Shown in pieces: positions 1-10,673 of a DNA stretch of 64,000 nt. The stretch is from Gonapodya prolifera JEL478. Taxonomy: Eukaryota; Monoblepharomycota; Monoblepharidomycetes; Monoblepharidales; Gonapodyaceae. Below the pieces are notes generated by a model. The model was not told where the DNA came from and searched no databases. It was given only the letters and a program-made list of their open reading frames with translations. The stretch spans positions 125,610 to 189,609 of the forward strand of contig KQ965734.1 in assembly GCA_001574975.1 (NCBI GenBank). Direction: 5' to 3'. The translations under genes and the position numbers were made by a program. Positions within the stretch are counted from its first letter, which is position 1, and every line of letters begins with the position of its first letter.

Positions 1-2379
1 CTTCATGTAAAAGCTCTTTATTTCCACCGGGAATCGGCAGAACATGATAGGTTCTCCAATTGCGTCGGTCATCTTTCGTTCGGGTGCCTCCGGAATGTCG
101 TCGCCGAAAACGTAGTCACTGCCGTCTTCTTTCTTGATACCGTTGTCGTTGAGCCACTTGATTCCGTCTGAGTAGTCCATACGCCGGAATGGGCGTTTTG
201 GGGGAACGAAGTCCTTGTGTAATTCCTTGAAGTACGGAGCCTCCTTTGAAGCGAGAACAAAATCGACCACGCTACAGACCTGTTACGAGTGATTAATTAT
301 GTTTCACACGGGACAAATTCCAGCGAACCTACCATGTCTTCCAGGAAATCGAGGAGATCATTGAAGGTGATGAAAGCCAACTCAGCTTCGATGTGAGTGT
401 ACCTAAAGGACAAATTAAGATGTGACGTGGATTTTATCCACATAAACAATCACTCACTCAGCTAAATGTCGTCGTGTATGCGACTTCTCCGCCCGAAAGG
501 ATTCTGTGATACAGTAGACATCGCCAAGAGCTGGGAGACAAGTCTCCAGGTACAATTGAGAGGATTGTGTAAGATACGCCTTTATTTAAAACGAGATGTC
601 AGTATGGAATGATTATGTACCTTCGCACCAGGAACGTCTCACCTCCTCTCCATAATATTGGAAATGGAAAAGTGTACTACCTCCTTCAACCTGCGTTTGC
701 ACCATTAGTGGTGGCGTTACCTCATACAGGCCCTTCTTGTCAAAAAAGGCTCGGAATCCTCGTAACGTGGCATGGCGAAGTCTGAGGACTGCAGATGCAG
801 TGTCACCGCGAATAACGAGATGTCGTTGGTCATACAACAAGTCAGGGGAAGCTTCCTGCAAAAATGATGTGTTTTCCGTTAGAACGGCTTCATCAAAAAC
901 AGTTTTGGCGAATCTCACAGCACTGATCTTGTTGGTGATGGCTTCATCACCACCAGGCGCGGCGCCAATGAGCTCCCAATAGTCGACTTGCAGCTCGTGA
1001 CCTCCAGGTGCCTGCAAGGAGTAAAATTGAGTGGAACAGCATTTTTCACCACACGTTTTCCAATATTACCGTTTTTCCTGCAGGAACTTCTTTAAGCGTT
1101 CCGTAAAGAGAAACAGTCGACTCGAGTTGCAATGTTACGGCATTGTATGTGTGGCACTGACACATCGATATGGTCAATGACTAAGTTCAACGAAGCGCTC
1201 GAGTCAACCCACCATCTGTCCCGTCAGAACACACTGGAGGAAGCCTGTGCCATCACGGAGCCAAATGAACATCAAATCCTTGCCTTGAACTCGATGCCGG
1301 TGGACCCAACCACAAACGACAACACGTTGACCTCGGTTCGACGTTGAATCCCGAATCTTGATCTACCACGTCGAGAAGAAAGAAATGAGCAAGATCATTA
1401 AAAGCAAATGGCAAAGGTTCACGATCATTCATAAATTTGTTCCTGAAATTGTAAAAACGCTGCATTATTCCCCTACGGGTAGCAGAGCCTTGAATGTCTC
1501 AGGGTTTATGTTCCCACCGTTTCCCTTACGCCCACGTAGTATGTATAGTTGTCGTGGACGTATAGAATATGGTGGGGTGTATTTCACTCCAGAAACCCCC
1601 ATAACTCGGCGCCCAGCCTATCAATAATACTCACCTGAAAACGATAACCGGAGAGTCAATGACGGAAACAAAAAATGGAAAAGTGAGACGGTCAACCAAA
1701 GTGATGTTCCCTCGCCTAGTAACACCCCAGTGATAAATTTTGGCTGGTGCGTCATAGAATCAAGGTGTCATTTTCCACCCATTGCTGGCGACGACGTCCG
1801 ATCATCTCAGGCGTCCCCAACATAAGTACGGGTGGTCCCTCGGTCCCTCTCTGTTCTCACACGAGCTTTCATTGTAACAACAAGTGAAATATTACGTACC
1901 TGTTTGGCTTGTGGAAGGTTGTAGTCCATCTTGATAACGATCTTCTTGCTCTCTTCTAATCGCTTCTCTTCTCCGGCTTTGTCTTCGGCCTCTTTGTGTT
2001 TCTTCTCTTCTTCCTTGCGTAATTTCTTGATTGCGTTTTCGAAACCCCCTTTCGCCTTCTTGAAGCCGGCTTTGGAAATGTCGGTCCATTCAGATTCCTT
2101 CTTGACTTTGATTTTTATTTCGTCCACATTGATGCCGGTGTTGGCGGTGGATGCCTTCAGAATGGCCGCGACTGCAGTCTTGAATGGGGAAGCTTCTGTT
2201 CCAACCCCAGATTCGTCGGACCCAGCCGTCTCGTCAACAAAAAGGATAATGCCTATCCAACAAGACACGTTGGAGATGAAGTGATGGGGAGAAATCGCGG
2301 TGAATTGGACTCTGAAAGGACACCGCGCCTAGGTGGCAATCAAACACCCATTGACTGATAGGCACCAGTGTCAGACATT
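1..2379 (-). CDS. Cytosolic asparaginyl-tRNA synthetase (partial, C-terminus off window)
   Basis: Class II aminoacyl-tRNA synthetase that charges tRNA-Asn in the cytosol. Read from right to left: an N-terminal eukaryotic extension ([14 protein letters not shown], about 2250-2200) followed by a Lys/Glu-rich helix ending in [15 protein letters not shown] (about 1900); an OB-fold anticodon-binding domain ([14 protein letters not shown] and [12 protein letters not shown], about 1370-1250; [13 protein letters not shown] at about 1100); then the catalytic core ([18 protein letters not shown] at about 800, [14 protein letters not shown] at about 380, [15 protein letters not shown] at about 200). Motif 3 and the stop lie left of base 1. 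Introns include about 1014-1069 and a long one of about 520 nt between the N-terminal extension and the OB fold. The start chosen (ATG at 2379, MSDTG...) needs a first intron ending near 2258 and is inferred. The gene is divergent from PIG-T, with about 155 bp between the start codons. Family identity is very secure; the start is not. Confidence 0.93.
1514..1575. repeat. Imperfect inverted repeat (hairpin) inside the long AsnRS intron
   Basis: Two 23-nt arms (1514-1536 and 1553-1575) pair at 17 of 23 positions around a 16-nt loop. The inner part (TACGYCCACG against CGTGGRCGTA) is nearly perfect. It lies within the unusually long (about 520 nt) intron that separates the N-terminal extension from the OB fold. 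It could be a decayed palindromic or MITE-like insert or simply an intronic fold. Confidence 0.45.
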
Positions 2380-2534
2380 CACGGCGCAACTAGAATCGTC
2401 CTTCGTCTGTAAAATCGCGAAATGTTTCTCACCATCTGGTTTGGATTCCACCATTTGATGGAAAAAATGGGCGAGGCAAAAGTGGCACGGTGGGTCGCCC
2501 GGGTGAACTGCACCGACCGGCTGATTGCAATCCC

Positions 2535-4782
2535 ATGTTACTCCATGCAATTCCTGGGTCTCTGATCGCAGCTCTTTTCTACGTGGCAAGGTGCGATGGA
2601 AATCCGACATACAGCGAGAACGTAGACGTCAGATCCTTGCAAGATGGAAAGATTCTCGCGCACTTCACTTTCGCGCGAAGTCAAACGGTTCCTTCGCTCA
2701 GATCTCAAGGTCTTCGTGAGTGATTTTGCAAGGACAATAACTACCTCTTCGTTGCTTATTTTTCGACCCCTCTGAATTGCATTTGCGACGGGACCGCTGC
2801 TACGTATAGACCATTTCGATCTGCTTCCACGACAAATCGCGGAGATAACTCAAACTTTCAAAGCCCCAGAGTGGCATCTTTCTTTTACTCAGGGGCGATG
2901 GGATATGAAGCGGTGGGGTCCGCCCCCCAGACCTGCTCCCACTGGAGCAGAACTGTACGCATGGTTGGACGGAGAGTACGAGTGCGTTGCTCCCAGCTTT
3001 AACCTTCTCATACACTCGAAATATCAACTTCCATCGTGTTTTTTTATAAGCGTCAATGCCAACTGGGCGGCTCTGGCTAGCGCACTTTCTGGGTTGTTCT
3101 GCGCTTCGTTGAACTTCATCGACCACAGCAATACCGCGTTTCCCATCGATACGTTTACATCGGAGGGATCGTATGAAGGAGATGGTGGGGAGCCCCAAAC
3201 ACACTGATTGTCATCAGTGGGACTCACCGTGGGGTTCAGATATTCACATTCGCCATGCAACACTCCCTCGTGAAGCAGCATGTACCGAAAATCTTACGCC
3301 TTGGCTGAAGCTCCTCCCGTGTCAAGCCAAAGTATGGACACGGTGCGCTCTTTGGGAAACAGTTGTCTTATCAATGGCCTCTTCCGGCATTAGGCGGGTA
3401 TCGCACAGCTTCTGAATCCCCATCGTGTCTTTGATGGCAACTATCACTCCATGGCTATCGACGTACGATGGAAATGCCTGGTAAGCTCCCTGGCTCGATT
3501 ATGTCATACGAACCTCGTGGTGTAATGTTCAACCGTTCCAGGACGATTCATGCTCCTTGTCCACGCTCGAAGTTGATCAATCATTTACTGCTGTTCTAGA
3601 TCCACTCAGATCAGAGGGGTATGTAGGACGGAGTGGAGACAAAGGTGCGCTGCGCCAAATCCGGCACATCCCACGCTACCATCAAATACGTTCCATCAAA
3701 AAAGGTTGGGACATCTTTTCGCTCTTCGATCGAAAAATTGAAAAGCGCTGCTTAATCGCGGATTCGTCGACAATTGGATTGGTGTTACCGGACATCAACA
3801 GCCAGTCAAAACTCTTATCACCGGCTTCGCAAGTCCTTCCGATGCCCGAAAGCGGTACCGTCCGGGCAGTTTATGACGCCAAGGGGGACTTGGTCTCCGA
3901 GCTGGGTGTCAGAGAGGCTCTAAATTTCTCAGGTACGACGACGCGTGTGTATCGTGAATGCCGTTCGGATTGAAAACAGGGATGGCCTTCGGATGACAAA
4001 AGCGGGAACTTTTTCGTCCTCGGTTGAGATCAACCGTTATCTCACTGGTAAGTAACGCGTGCATGCATAAAAACCGGACCAGATACCATAAAGCTGACAT
4101 CCTCTCAGGTCACGGGCAAGAAAAAGGAGGCGTTGCGATCCATATCCTGAATCGAAATTCGAATTACGACGCGGTTGCTTCTCTTCTGGAGTCTTATCCG
4201 TGGTGGTTGCGAGTGTACCTTCACACACTCAAAGTGGAAACCAGAGAAGGGACTATCGTTGGTGAGTTCACCTGCACGTCTCAAAAGAATTATAAACTTA
4301 CCATGCTTGTCTCAGTGCCATCTGTGCACTACCAGCCTGCGCGGGACCGCGAACGACCTTCCCTCCTCTACGTACATTTGAATGTTCCTGCCAACTGCTC
4401 CCTCGTCCTTTCCTTCGACTTTGACAAGTCGCACTTGCGATACACGGAACATCCGCCAGACGCGTCCCGAGGATTCGACCTGGGGGCGAGTGTGGCTTCG
4501 GTCGGGATGTGGGAAAACGCACATGACCCGTCCAAGCTGGTGGATCCCGTCCTGGCGTTCCGATCCGCTGCCCACACGACGCGGATGTACACGGATCCGA
4601 TCCTCGTCGCGCTTCCCACACCCGACTTTTCGATGCCGTACAACGTCGTCACGATGACTTGTACGCTCCTGGCGTTTCTCTTTGGCAGCGTGTTCAATAT
4701 GCTCACTCGTCGGTTCAACCCCGTCGTCGTGGAGCAACAAAAAACCGAGACTGGTGACGGGAGTGAGACCTCGGAGAGGTGA
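2535..4782 (+). CDS. GPI16: GPI transamidase subunit PIG-T / GPI16
   Basis: Subunit of the ER-membrane GPI-transamidase complex that joins preformed GPI anchors to proteins. The ATG at 2535 opens a signal peptide ([20 protein letters not shown]) followed by [12 protein letters not shown], a PIG-T N-terminal signature. Further exons give [53 protein letters not shown], then [34 protein letters not shown] across an intron, and the highly conserved C-terminal block [37 protein letters not shown] and [19 protein letters not shown], ending in one transmembrane helix ([13 protein letters not shown]) and a short cytosolic tail. At least six introns are needed, for example about 2980-3050 with donor GTACGA, and 4261 to about 4316. 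The gene looks complete. It converges on the coiled-coil gene on the other strand, with about 117 bp between stop codons. Confidence 0.95.
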
Positions 4783-4794
4783 TATTTATCGGGT

Positions 4795-4822
4795 GGCATT
4801 GGCATTGGCATTGGCATTGGCA
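4795..4822. repeat. Hexanucleotide microsatellite (GGCATT)n
   Basis: Four perfect GGCATT units plus a near-complete fifth, lying between the stop codons of the convergent PIG-T gene and the coiled-coil gene, presumably within a 3' UTR. Confidence 0.85.
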
Positions 4823-4899
4823 TCTGCACCATGTAAATAGTACGAGCTCAAATACAATGTATATCCGTATATTTCGGTGACACGAGGTACGAGGTGTGG

Positions 4900-6014
4900 C
4901 TACGTATCGAAAAGCGTCATGAACGTATTCTTGAGGGTTTCGAACGGCTTGTCCTTGTCCTTGGACATCCTGTTCGCCTTCTTCTTCATATTTGTAGCGT
5001 CGACAACAAGACGTTTCATGACCGTCTCGATTTCATGGCGCTGTCTGCCCCCTGTTGTGCGTTGCGGTCAGGTAAGTTCAATTGTCAAACGTTGAACAGT
5101 GGGAGGCAGCTGTACCCACTTAATTCATCAACCTCCTTGTCGTGAGACTTTCTCAGCCTCGTAAGTCTGGTCGCGTTGCTCTCGAGCTGCTCGAAATGGT
5201 GTACGACGCGGGACTGGTACTGCTCCTGCGCTGTTCGCAGTTTCTTGAACACGGCTTGGACCTCGTCCTGAATCTCTTCCGCGCGGCGTTTATGTGCAAC
5301 TGCGATAGAATCGCTATAAGTAATTCGCAAGCAGGTGTTTAGCGTTAGCGGAGTGAGGACGCCGGTAGACATAACGGGTTCGTTACCCACACGTCTTGTT
5401 CGATTGTTCCAAGGCTTTCTGCCATGCGATCCACAACGTCGTTGAGACTGTCGTCGTAGGTCTCCATGAGAGATTTTGTTGCATTGTCTTTTCGCTTTTT
5501 CAAAACGGCTGTCGATAGTCGTGTTCGTATGATGCGGGAGGGTGGGTGCGCGAAGGAGAAACACCATTAACTCACTTTGAAGCTGCGCCAGCAAGCGGAG
5601 CTCATTCTCGCTATACAGGTGAAATGTATGCTAGTTAAGGTGGACCACGAGAAAGGGTAGACTGCTGAACCAACTTTGAGGGTGTCGCGCTGTCCACGTC
5701 ATCATCATCCTCTTCGTACTGAGTCTCGTGCTCTCCAAGGATTGCCAGGTCAATCTTATTCTTGCCGGTTTGGTTCGACTCGCTCTTGCGCGACTCCGAA
5801 ACAGAGTCTGAGTCCGAACATTCCAGGCCGGTTGAAAAGGGTCCCCGACGCGATGAAGCGAGAGCATCCAGAACGAGGTTACTTGGGCGCGGCGCATCTG
5901 ATACACTGCAAGTCAGCGCTTACCAGGCGCGGACCGGCCTGCTCTTGTCAGTGCTGCGAGCGACGGTGGACCCGATGAGGTCTTCCCACGGCTCTTCCGG
6001 GCTTTTGGTGGCAT
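4900..6014 (-). CDS. Small coiled-coil, probably nuclear protein (possibly Cor1/SYCP3-like)
   Basis: Not recognised with certainty. The chain starts with basic MPPKARKSRGKTSSGPP (ATG at 6014), continues with an acidic low-complexity stretch (SDSDSVSESRKSES, then EDDDDVDSATPS), and ends in a long predicted coiled coil: KKRKDNATKSLMETYDDSL, HKRRAEEIQDEVQAVFKKL, HHFEQLESNATRLTRLRK and RQRHEIETVMKRLVVDATN, finishing KNTFMTLFDT and TAG at 4900-4902. A short basic/acidic head and a helical C-terminus ending in aromatic residues resembles the Cor1/Xlr/SYCP3 family, but that is an inference from layout only. Several introns are needed, including an apparent 26-nt intron at 5898-5923. The gene is divergent from RABL2, with about 620 bp between start codons. 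Confidence 0.6.
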
Positions 6015-6634
6015 CGCAGCGTCCGAGTCCAGCGATGGTTGCGATGGGTGGTAGTGATTGGCGCCTCAGTGAACTTGGGGTCAACTGAAAGGTTGGTTTT
6101 CGTAAAGGGAATGAAATGTAGTATGATTTGTGTACAATATTATGGAAAAGCGATAAGGATGAATGAGGGCGTTCTCCTCTGTAAAAATGATCCTTGGTAT
6201 GCTTTTTGAGTAAAAAACAAGGGTTTTTCTTCCTGCTGAAGCGTGGCGGTCGGTGTTTATACTTGCTGGTATGTCTTTGGTCTTTGGTCTGTGGGATGTT
6301 GGGGAACTCATATGGTGAAGGACGTCACCGCCACTCACCTCCAAAATTCTGCAAAGTGAATGCAGAAATGAAAACGAGAAACGGGGCGACGGGGAATTTT
6401 CACGTGATTGGTGAGGGCGGAGAGTGAGGGTGGGGCAAGGTGCTGTGGCCACCCAGCCCTCATCGCCGCACGAAACAACGAAAGAAAGGAAAGACTACTC
6501 TGACGTAACATATGGGTATGTACTTGGCTGCAGCTGTGATCGGTGGACATGATCGTGACGAGGGTGACGCGGGTGAATTGCAGGCACAACTTTACTTGAC
6601 TGGTCAGCCGGACTCTCGTAGGACTTGACGAGAC
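6015..6634. other. Shared upstream region of the coiled-coil gene and RABL2
   Basis: About 620 bp between two divergent start codons. Short open frames here have no coding character. It presumably carries both promoters. The only candidate sites I can point to are the adjacent CACGTG and ATTGG at 6401-6411. Confidence 0.5.
6401..6411. promoter_or_regulatory. Candidate E-box (CACGTG) abutting an inverted CCAAT box
   Basis: CACGTGATTGG lies 224 bp upstream of the RABL2 ATG in a divergent promoter region. CACGTG (bHLH) and ATTGG (inverted CCAAT, HAP complex) are known fungal promoter elements. Occurrence by chance cannot be excluded. Confidence 0.3.
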
Positions 6635-7651
6635 ATGGGCGATCGAAGCCAGAGTGCGGAGCGGCCGGCAGATGTCAAGGTGCGCTCGCACGCCGTCCGT
6701 CTTCTTCTTGCCGAGCTCACTTCCGTCGCCTCCTGCTCATCTCACCGCTCACCTCCCGCTTCGTTCCGCCGATTACTCGCGCTCCGATCCCAAACCGCAT
6801 CACACGCCAACAAATCCGCACCGCAGATCATTCTCCTTGGTGATTCCGCCGTGGGCAAATCGAAGCTCATCGAACGCTTCCTCCTCTCAAACTACTCGCC
6901 GCAACAACATTCCACCTACGCTCTCACGCTCTACCGACATACCGTACCTCATCCCGCCGATTCATCCCGGCAGCTCACTGTGGAATGGTGGGATACGGCG
7001 GGACAGGAGCGATTCCAAGCGCTGCATCCCTCCTACTACCACCGCGCCCATGCTTGTCTCCTCGTGTTCGACCTCACTCGCAAAGTCACGTACAAAAATC
7101 TAGAGGCGTGGTACTCGGAGCTGACAAAGTACCGCTCGGACAAAATTCCTGTTGTTGTCGTGGCGAACAAGGTGGACGCCGAGCCGGACAGGGCGCAGAA
7201 ATCTTTTGCGTTTGTGGATCGCCGAAAACGATGTAGAGACGAGGATCTTCCCCTCTTTTGTGGTGAGCATGATGTACAAGAGCTATTTATTACTCCACCG
7301 CTCATACACAGATCCACCGAAGTTTCCGCATCGGACGGCACAAATGTCGTCGCCGCTTTCCAAGAAGCCATTCGCCGCGCCGTCAACTTCAAAGAATCCT
7401 CCTCGTCAATCTCCTGCTTACCACGGACGTCCTCGTCCCAGCCCCGATCAACCGTCCAACCAGAGAGTAATCAGGCAGACTTTGTCGATGAAGTACTCCG
7501 CTTCATTGAGGAAGAGGAACAACGACCTGACGGTATTTTTAGAGGTGCTGGCACAAAGGACGAAGACTGGGACAAGGAGGATGCCAGCAGGGCTGGCATG
7601 GCGGTGCCGGTGGCGAAAGGTTGGCGAGAGGGAAGCGTCGGCGCGGGATAG
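6635..7651 (+). CDS. RABL2: RABL2-type small GTPase (ciliary/flagellar)
   Basis: Atypical Rab-like GTPase that acts at the ciliary base, loading intraflagellar-transport trains. The family is kept only where cilia exist. Visible motifs: P-loop GDSAVGKSKLIERFL, switch I region QQHSTYALTLYRHT, G3 WDTAGQERFQALHPSYYHRA, FDLTRKVTYKNLEAWY, G4 VVVVANKVDA, and G5-like VSASDGTNVV. The acidic tail (FVDEVLRFIEEEEQ) also matches the family; there is no C-terminal prenylation Cys, as usual for RABL2. Two introns fit: 6680-6826 (147 nt), which joins ADVK directly to IILLGDSAVGKS as in animal RABL2, and 7263-7322 (60 nt), which joins DLPLFC to VSASDG. Both are multiples of three without stops, so unspliced readings stay open. 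Start ATG at 6635. Confidence 0.93.
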   Translation: MGDRSQSAERPADVKVRSHAVRLLLAELTSVASCSSHRSPPASFRRLLALRSQTASHANKSAPQIILLGDSAVGKSKLIERFLLSNYSPQQHSTYALTLYRHTVPHPADSSRQLTVEWWDTAGQERFQALHPSYYHRAHACLLVFDLTRKVTYKNLEAWYSELTKYRSDKIPVVVVANKVDAEPDRAQKSFAFVDRRKRCRDEDLPLFCGEHDVQELFITPPLIHRSTEVSASDGTNVVAAFQEAIRRAVNFKESSSSISCLPRTSSSQPRSTVQPESNQADFVDEVLRFIEEEEQRPDGIFRGAGTKDEDWDKEDASRAGMAVPVAKGWREGSVGAG

Positions 7652-7833
7652 AATGAACACATGTATTGTTGCATATTGTAGGTTCAGTCGCATAAACAAT
7701 TTCCCCATAATTTTGCAAAACGCCGAAAGTTGATGGGAGAGGAAAAAAACAGGGAGCGGATCGCCACGCCCATTGTGCCCAATCCTCATCAGTTTTCCCG
7801 GCATCACCGATCCCCATCCCGTCCGAAATCCAC

Positions 7834-10554
7834 ATGGCGTTCCTCGCCGCCGTCGCCGCGTCACTCGAGGCCGTCTACCAGAACGAGTACGAGCTCGACC
7901 TGGAATGGGACTGGGACTGGAACGATCCTGGCGCCGGCAGCGAGTTCGACTCGGCACTGATCGTCGGGCCATCGCCGACTCCCGCGTTTCGGTCATCAAG
8001 GATGGGCTCGCTGGTTCCCGGTGTAGGAGCAGGAGTAGCGTTCAGGAGGGAATCTCGTGCAGGGACGCTGACTCTGCCCCAGCTCGTGGTGCCGGATGCA
8101 AGAGTCGGTCCAACACCGCCACCGGTCTCTTTCCTTCCCCTTCCCCATCCATCGTATCCCAGAGGCGGACGTCGTGTCAGTATTCTTGCACCACCAAGGA
8201 GGTTCAAGGACTTCTCACAGGACCCGGACACACTGGCGAAGGAAAACCTACCGGCGGGAGTCTCGAGCACTGAACGGACACTCGCCACGCCATTCCCGTC
8301 AACTTTGCAACGGGCTCCTGGCCGACGAGTCAGTATCATTCCACCCAGAACCGAAGACATAATTCACATATCGGACGTGGACTCAACACGGTCTTCGGCA
8401 CTGCTCCACGACCACACGCTAGATCTCAAACCACCCAGATCTGTCGCCTCAGGCCATCGAATGAGCACACTCGGGTCGAGGATCCCGTCTCGCCGTCCCA
8501 GTATCGCACCAGTAGGGCCCCCCACTCGGGACTGGGCCAGCAGATACAGCAATGCGGTGCTCCCCTTCGAGTCACGGCGGCCAAGCGTCGCCCCAACGTT
8601 TCGATCCTACATGTCTGGCCCCCAGGGCACGCTTAAATCCGTCCGATCTACCGCCACGCACCCCGTGCCCGTCTCCAACTTTGCAATCGCGCTGGTCGTG
8701 GCCGGCTCGTTCGCAGCCCAGTTCTGCGCCATTGGCGTTCTCAACTGCTACCCCACGTTTCAAACGCAGTACATCGCCGAGTTCGGCGCGGTGGCGTCAC
8801 CGTCCTTCTTCTCGTTTGTCGGTGCCGCAAGCAACGCTCTTGTCGGAATCACCGCGCCTTTTGTTGGCTCGTTGATGACCGCGTTTGGCCCCGGTGTCGT
8901 GTGTGCGGCGGGAGGTCTCTTCATCGCCACTGGTTTGGCACTCACGGCTCTCGCTATGAACCTCAAAATGCTGGCACTTTTAGCGCTCGGACAAGGTATT
9001 TTGGTCGGAGTTGGCGCGGGGATGGTCATTGTACCCTCCGCGACGGTGCCACCGCAATATGTGAGCTCCAGTGTAGATCCAGGGGTTTTCCGAAACAAGC
9101 CCAATTCTAACATGCAAAATAATGCTTCAAGTCTTCCCGGTACCGAGGTCTTATTTCAGGAATAAGCTCCGCGGGTGGTGGGATCGGTGGACTGGTTTTC
9201 GTTCCTCTCTCGAGCACCATAGTAAGCTTATTTGGCCTAAACTGGGCTCTTATTGCACAAGGTGTGATTGTTGCGGGTAAGCGTACCATGAAGTGTCAAA
9301 CGTGAGTACTAAGAGCAAAACATCTCGTCTGCGCAGTGGTGTCCATAGGGTCTGCTGTACCTTTGAAGGCGAGATATGTCCAGACGGTGCGTTTGCAAGT
9401 GTTCTGTACGAGGGGCGTGTTTGCGGAAGTCGATCATTGCGACAGGTATACGTTTCATCAATAGGAGCGTCCTCCTATGAATCTCCGACTAGTTGCGTCG
9501 GAGGCTTCGCTTTGGTGCGTGGTGGTTGCGGGATTCTTTGTTGGCTTGGGACAGTACATTCCTTCGTTTTATCTTTATGGTGAGTGTCACTACCAGAATC
9601 AGTGCATTCCTTCTCTTGACTCCTGTATTCCAAGATTATTGCTCCACTTACGGTGTCGAGCCATTCATTGCATCTTTGACGATTGGTCTTATTCCTGGTG
9701 CGCAAGCTGCAAGCCAGGTTGTCTGGGGATTGGCGTCTCATCGAATAGGATACGCGAATTGTGTTTTCGGGAGCATCGCCCTTGCCAGTGTTTCTTGCTT
9801 TGGAGTATGGCTTCCGTGGCAAGGGTCCAGGATCGTCGCTATTACTTTTAGTGTCTGTTGGGGCTTGGCGACTGGCGGTAAGAAGCACGTCGGCCAGATG
9901 TATCACGTTCCCAAGTTGAATTTCCAACTTCCCACGCTAGGAATGCTTGCTCTCTTGCCAATCGCTCTTCTTGAAATGTTTTCTTGGAACTCCTGGGAGC
10001 TTCGCGTTGGAATTGTTTTACTCGGTAACGCGTTGGGGACCATGACAGGTCCACCACTCGGGAGCGTCGTGTTTGGACTTTCACGAACAATTGACGGCGG
10101 TGTAAACTGGACGTGGATGGAGATCTTTGTTGGTGGTACCTGGGCGCTTGCTGCTGTCTTATTTGGTGCAGTTGTGTATCGAATTTGGAGTCACAATTCG
10201 TCAGAGAGGATCGAACCACCCAAAGAGCCCAACCTTTCCGTGGAGGCGCAAGCAGCAAGCGACGCTCCAAGAGAAAATAAATCTTCGATAGCGAATGGTA
10301 CCAGGGAAGGTGATGCCATCTCTGTCTACAGCAAGCCAACAGAAGAAAACAGCTTTATCGGATTGATCGTGACGTTTATCGAGAATGAAATCGAAGCACA
10401 CAATGAATCCATACAAGGACTACTTAGTAGTACCAGAAGCGACCAGCAACCGGTACAAGCTCAAGCTGACAGACTGTCCACGACAAGTGATAAAGCGGTT
10501 ACCGAAAGAGCCGTAATTAGGTCTTCCCGAGGAGACAACACGTCTTTGCGATAA
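7834..10554 (+). CDS. Major facilitator superfamily transporter, monocarboxylate (MCT/SLC16) type
   Basis: Plasma- or organelle-membrane transporter, likely proton-coupled for small organic acids; substrate not deducible. The ATG at 7834 begins a long (about 270 residue) Ser/Arg-rich cytosolic N-terminus with repeated RRPS-type basic phosphorylation-like sites. The first helix follows (SNFAIALVVAGSFAAQFCAIG), then YPTFQTQYIAEFG and alternating helices (FFSFVGAASNALVGI, GLFIATGLALTALAM, GQGILVGVGAGMVIVPS). Later exons give RGLISGISSAGGGIGGLVF, NWALIAQGVIVA, WCVVVAGFFVGLGQYIPSFY, FIASLTIGLIPGAQAASQVV and, near the end, GTMTGPPLGSVVFGLSRT, a match to the MCT second half. About five introns. The tail after the last helix is polar, about 110 residues. 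The gene looks complete; the SIR2-like gene begins 120 bp downstream. Confidence 0.85.
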
Positions 10555-10673
10555 AGTATGTACTCGAATCCGGGATTACCAGAAAAATATCGGAAATAAA
10601 GATGTAGGACGTATGTAGGGACGCCTTCGGCACCAAACGTGGTGTGCCCGTGTTGTTCACCACCCACGGACTG

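Noticed and set aside
9493-10554. Single 353-residue frame as an independent transporter
   Set aside because: It is the second half of the MFS transporter read through introns; the true gene starts at 7834.
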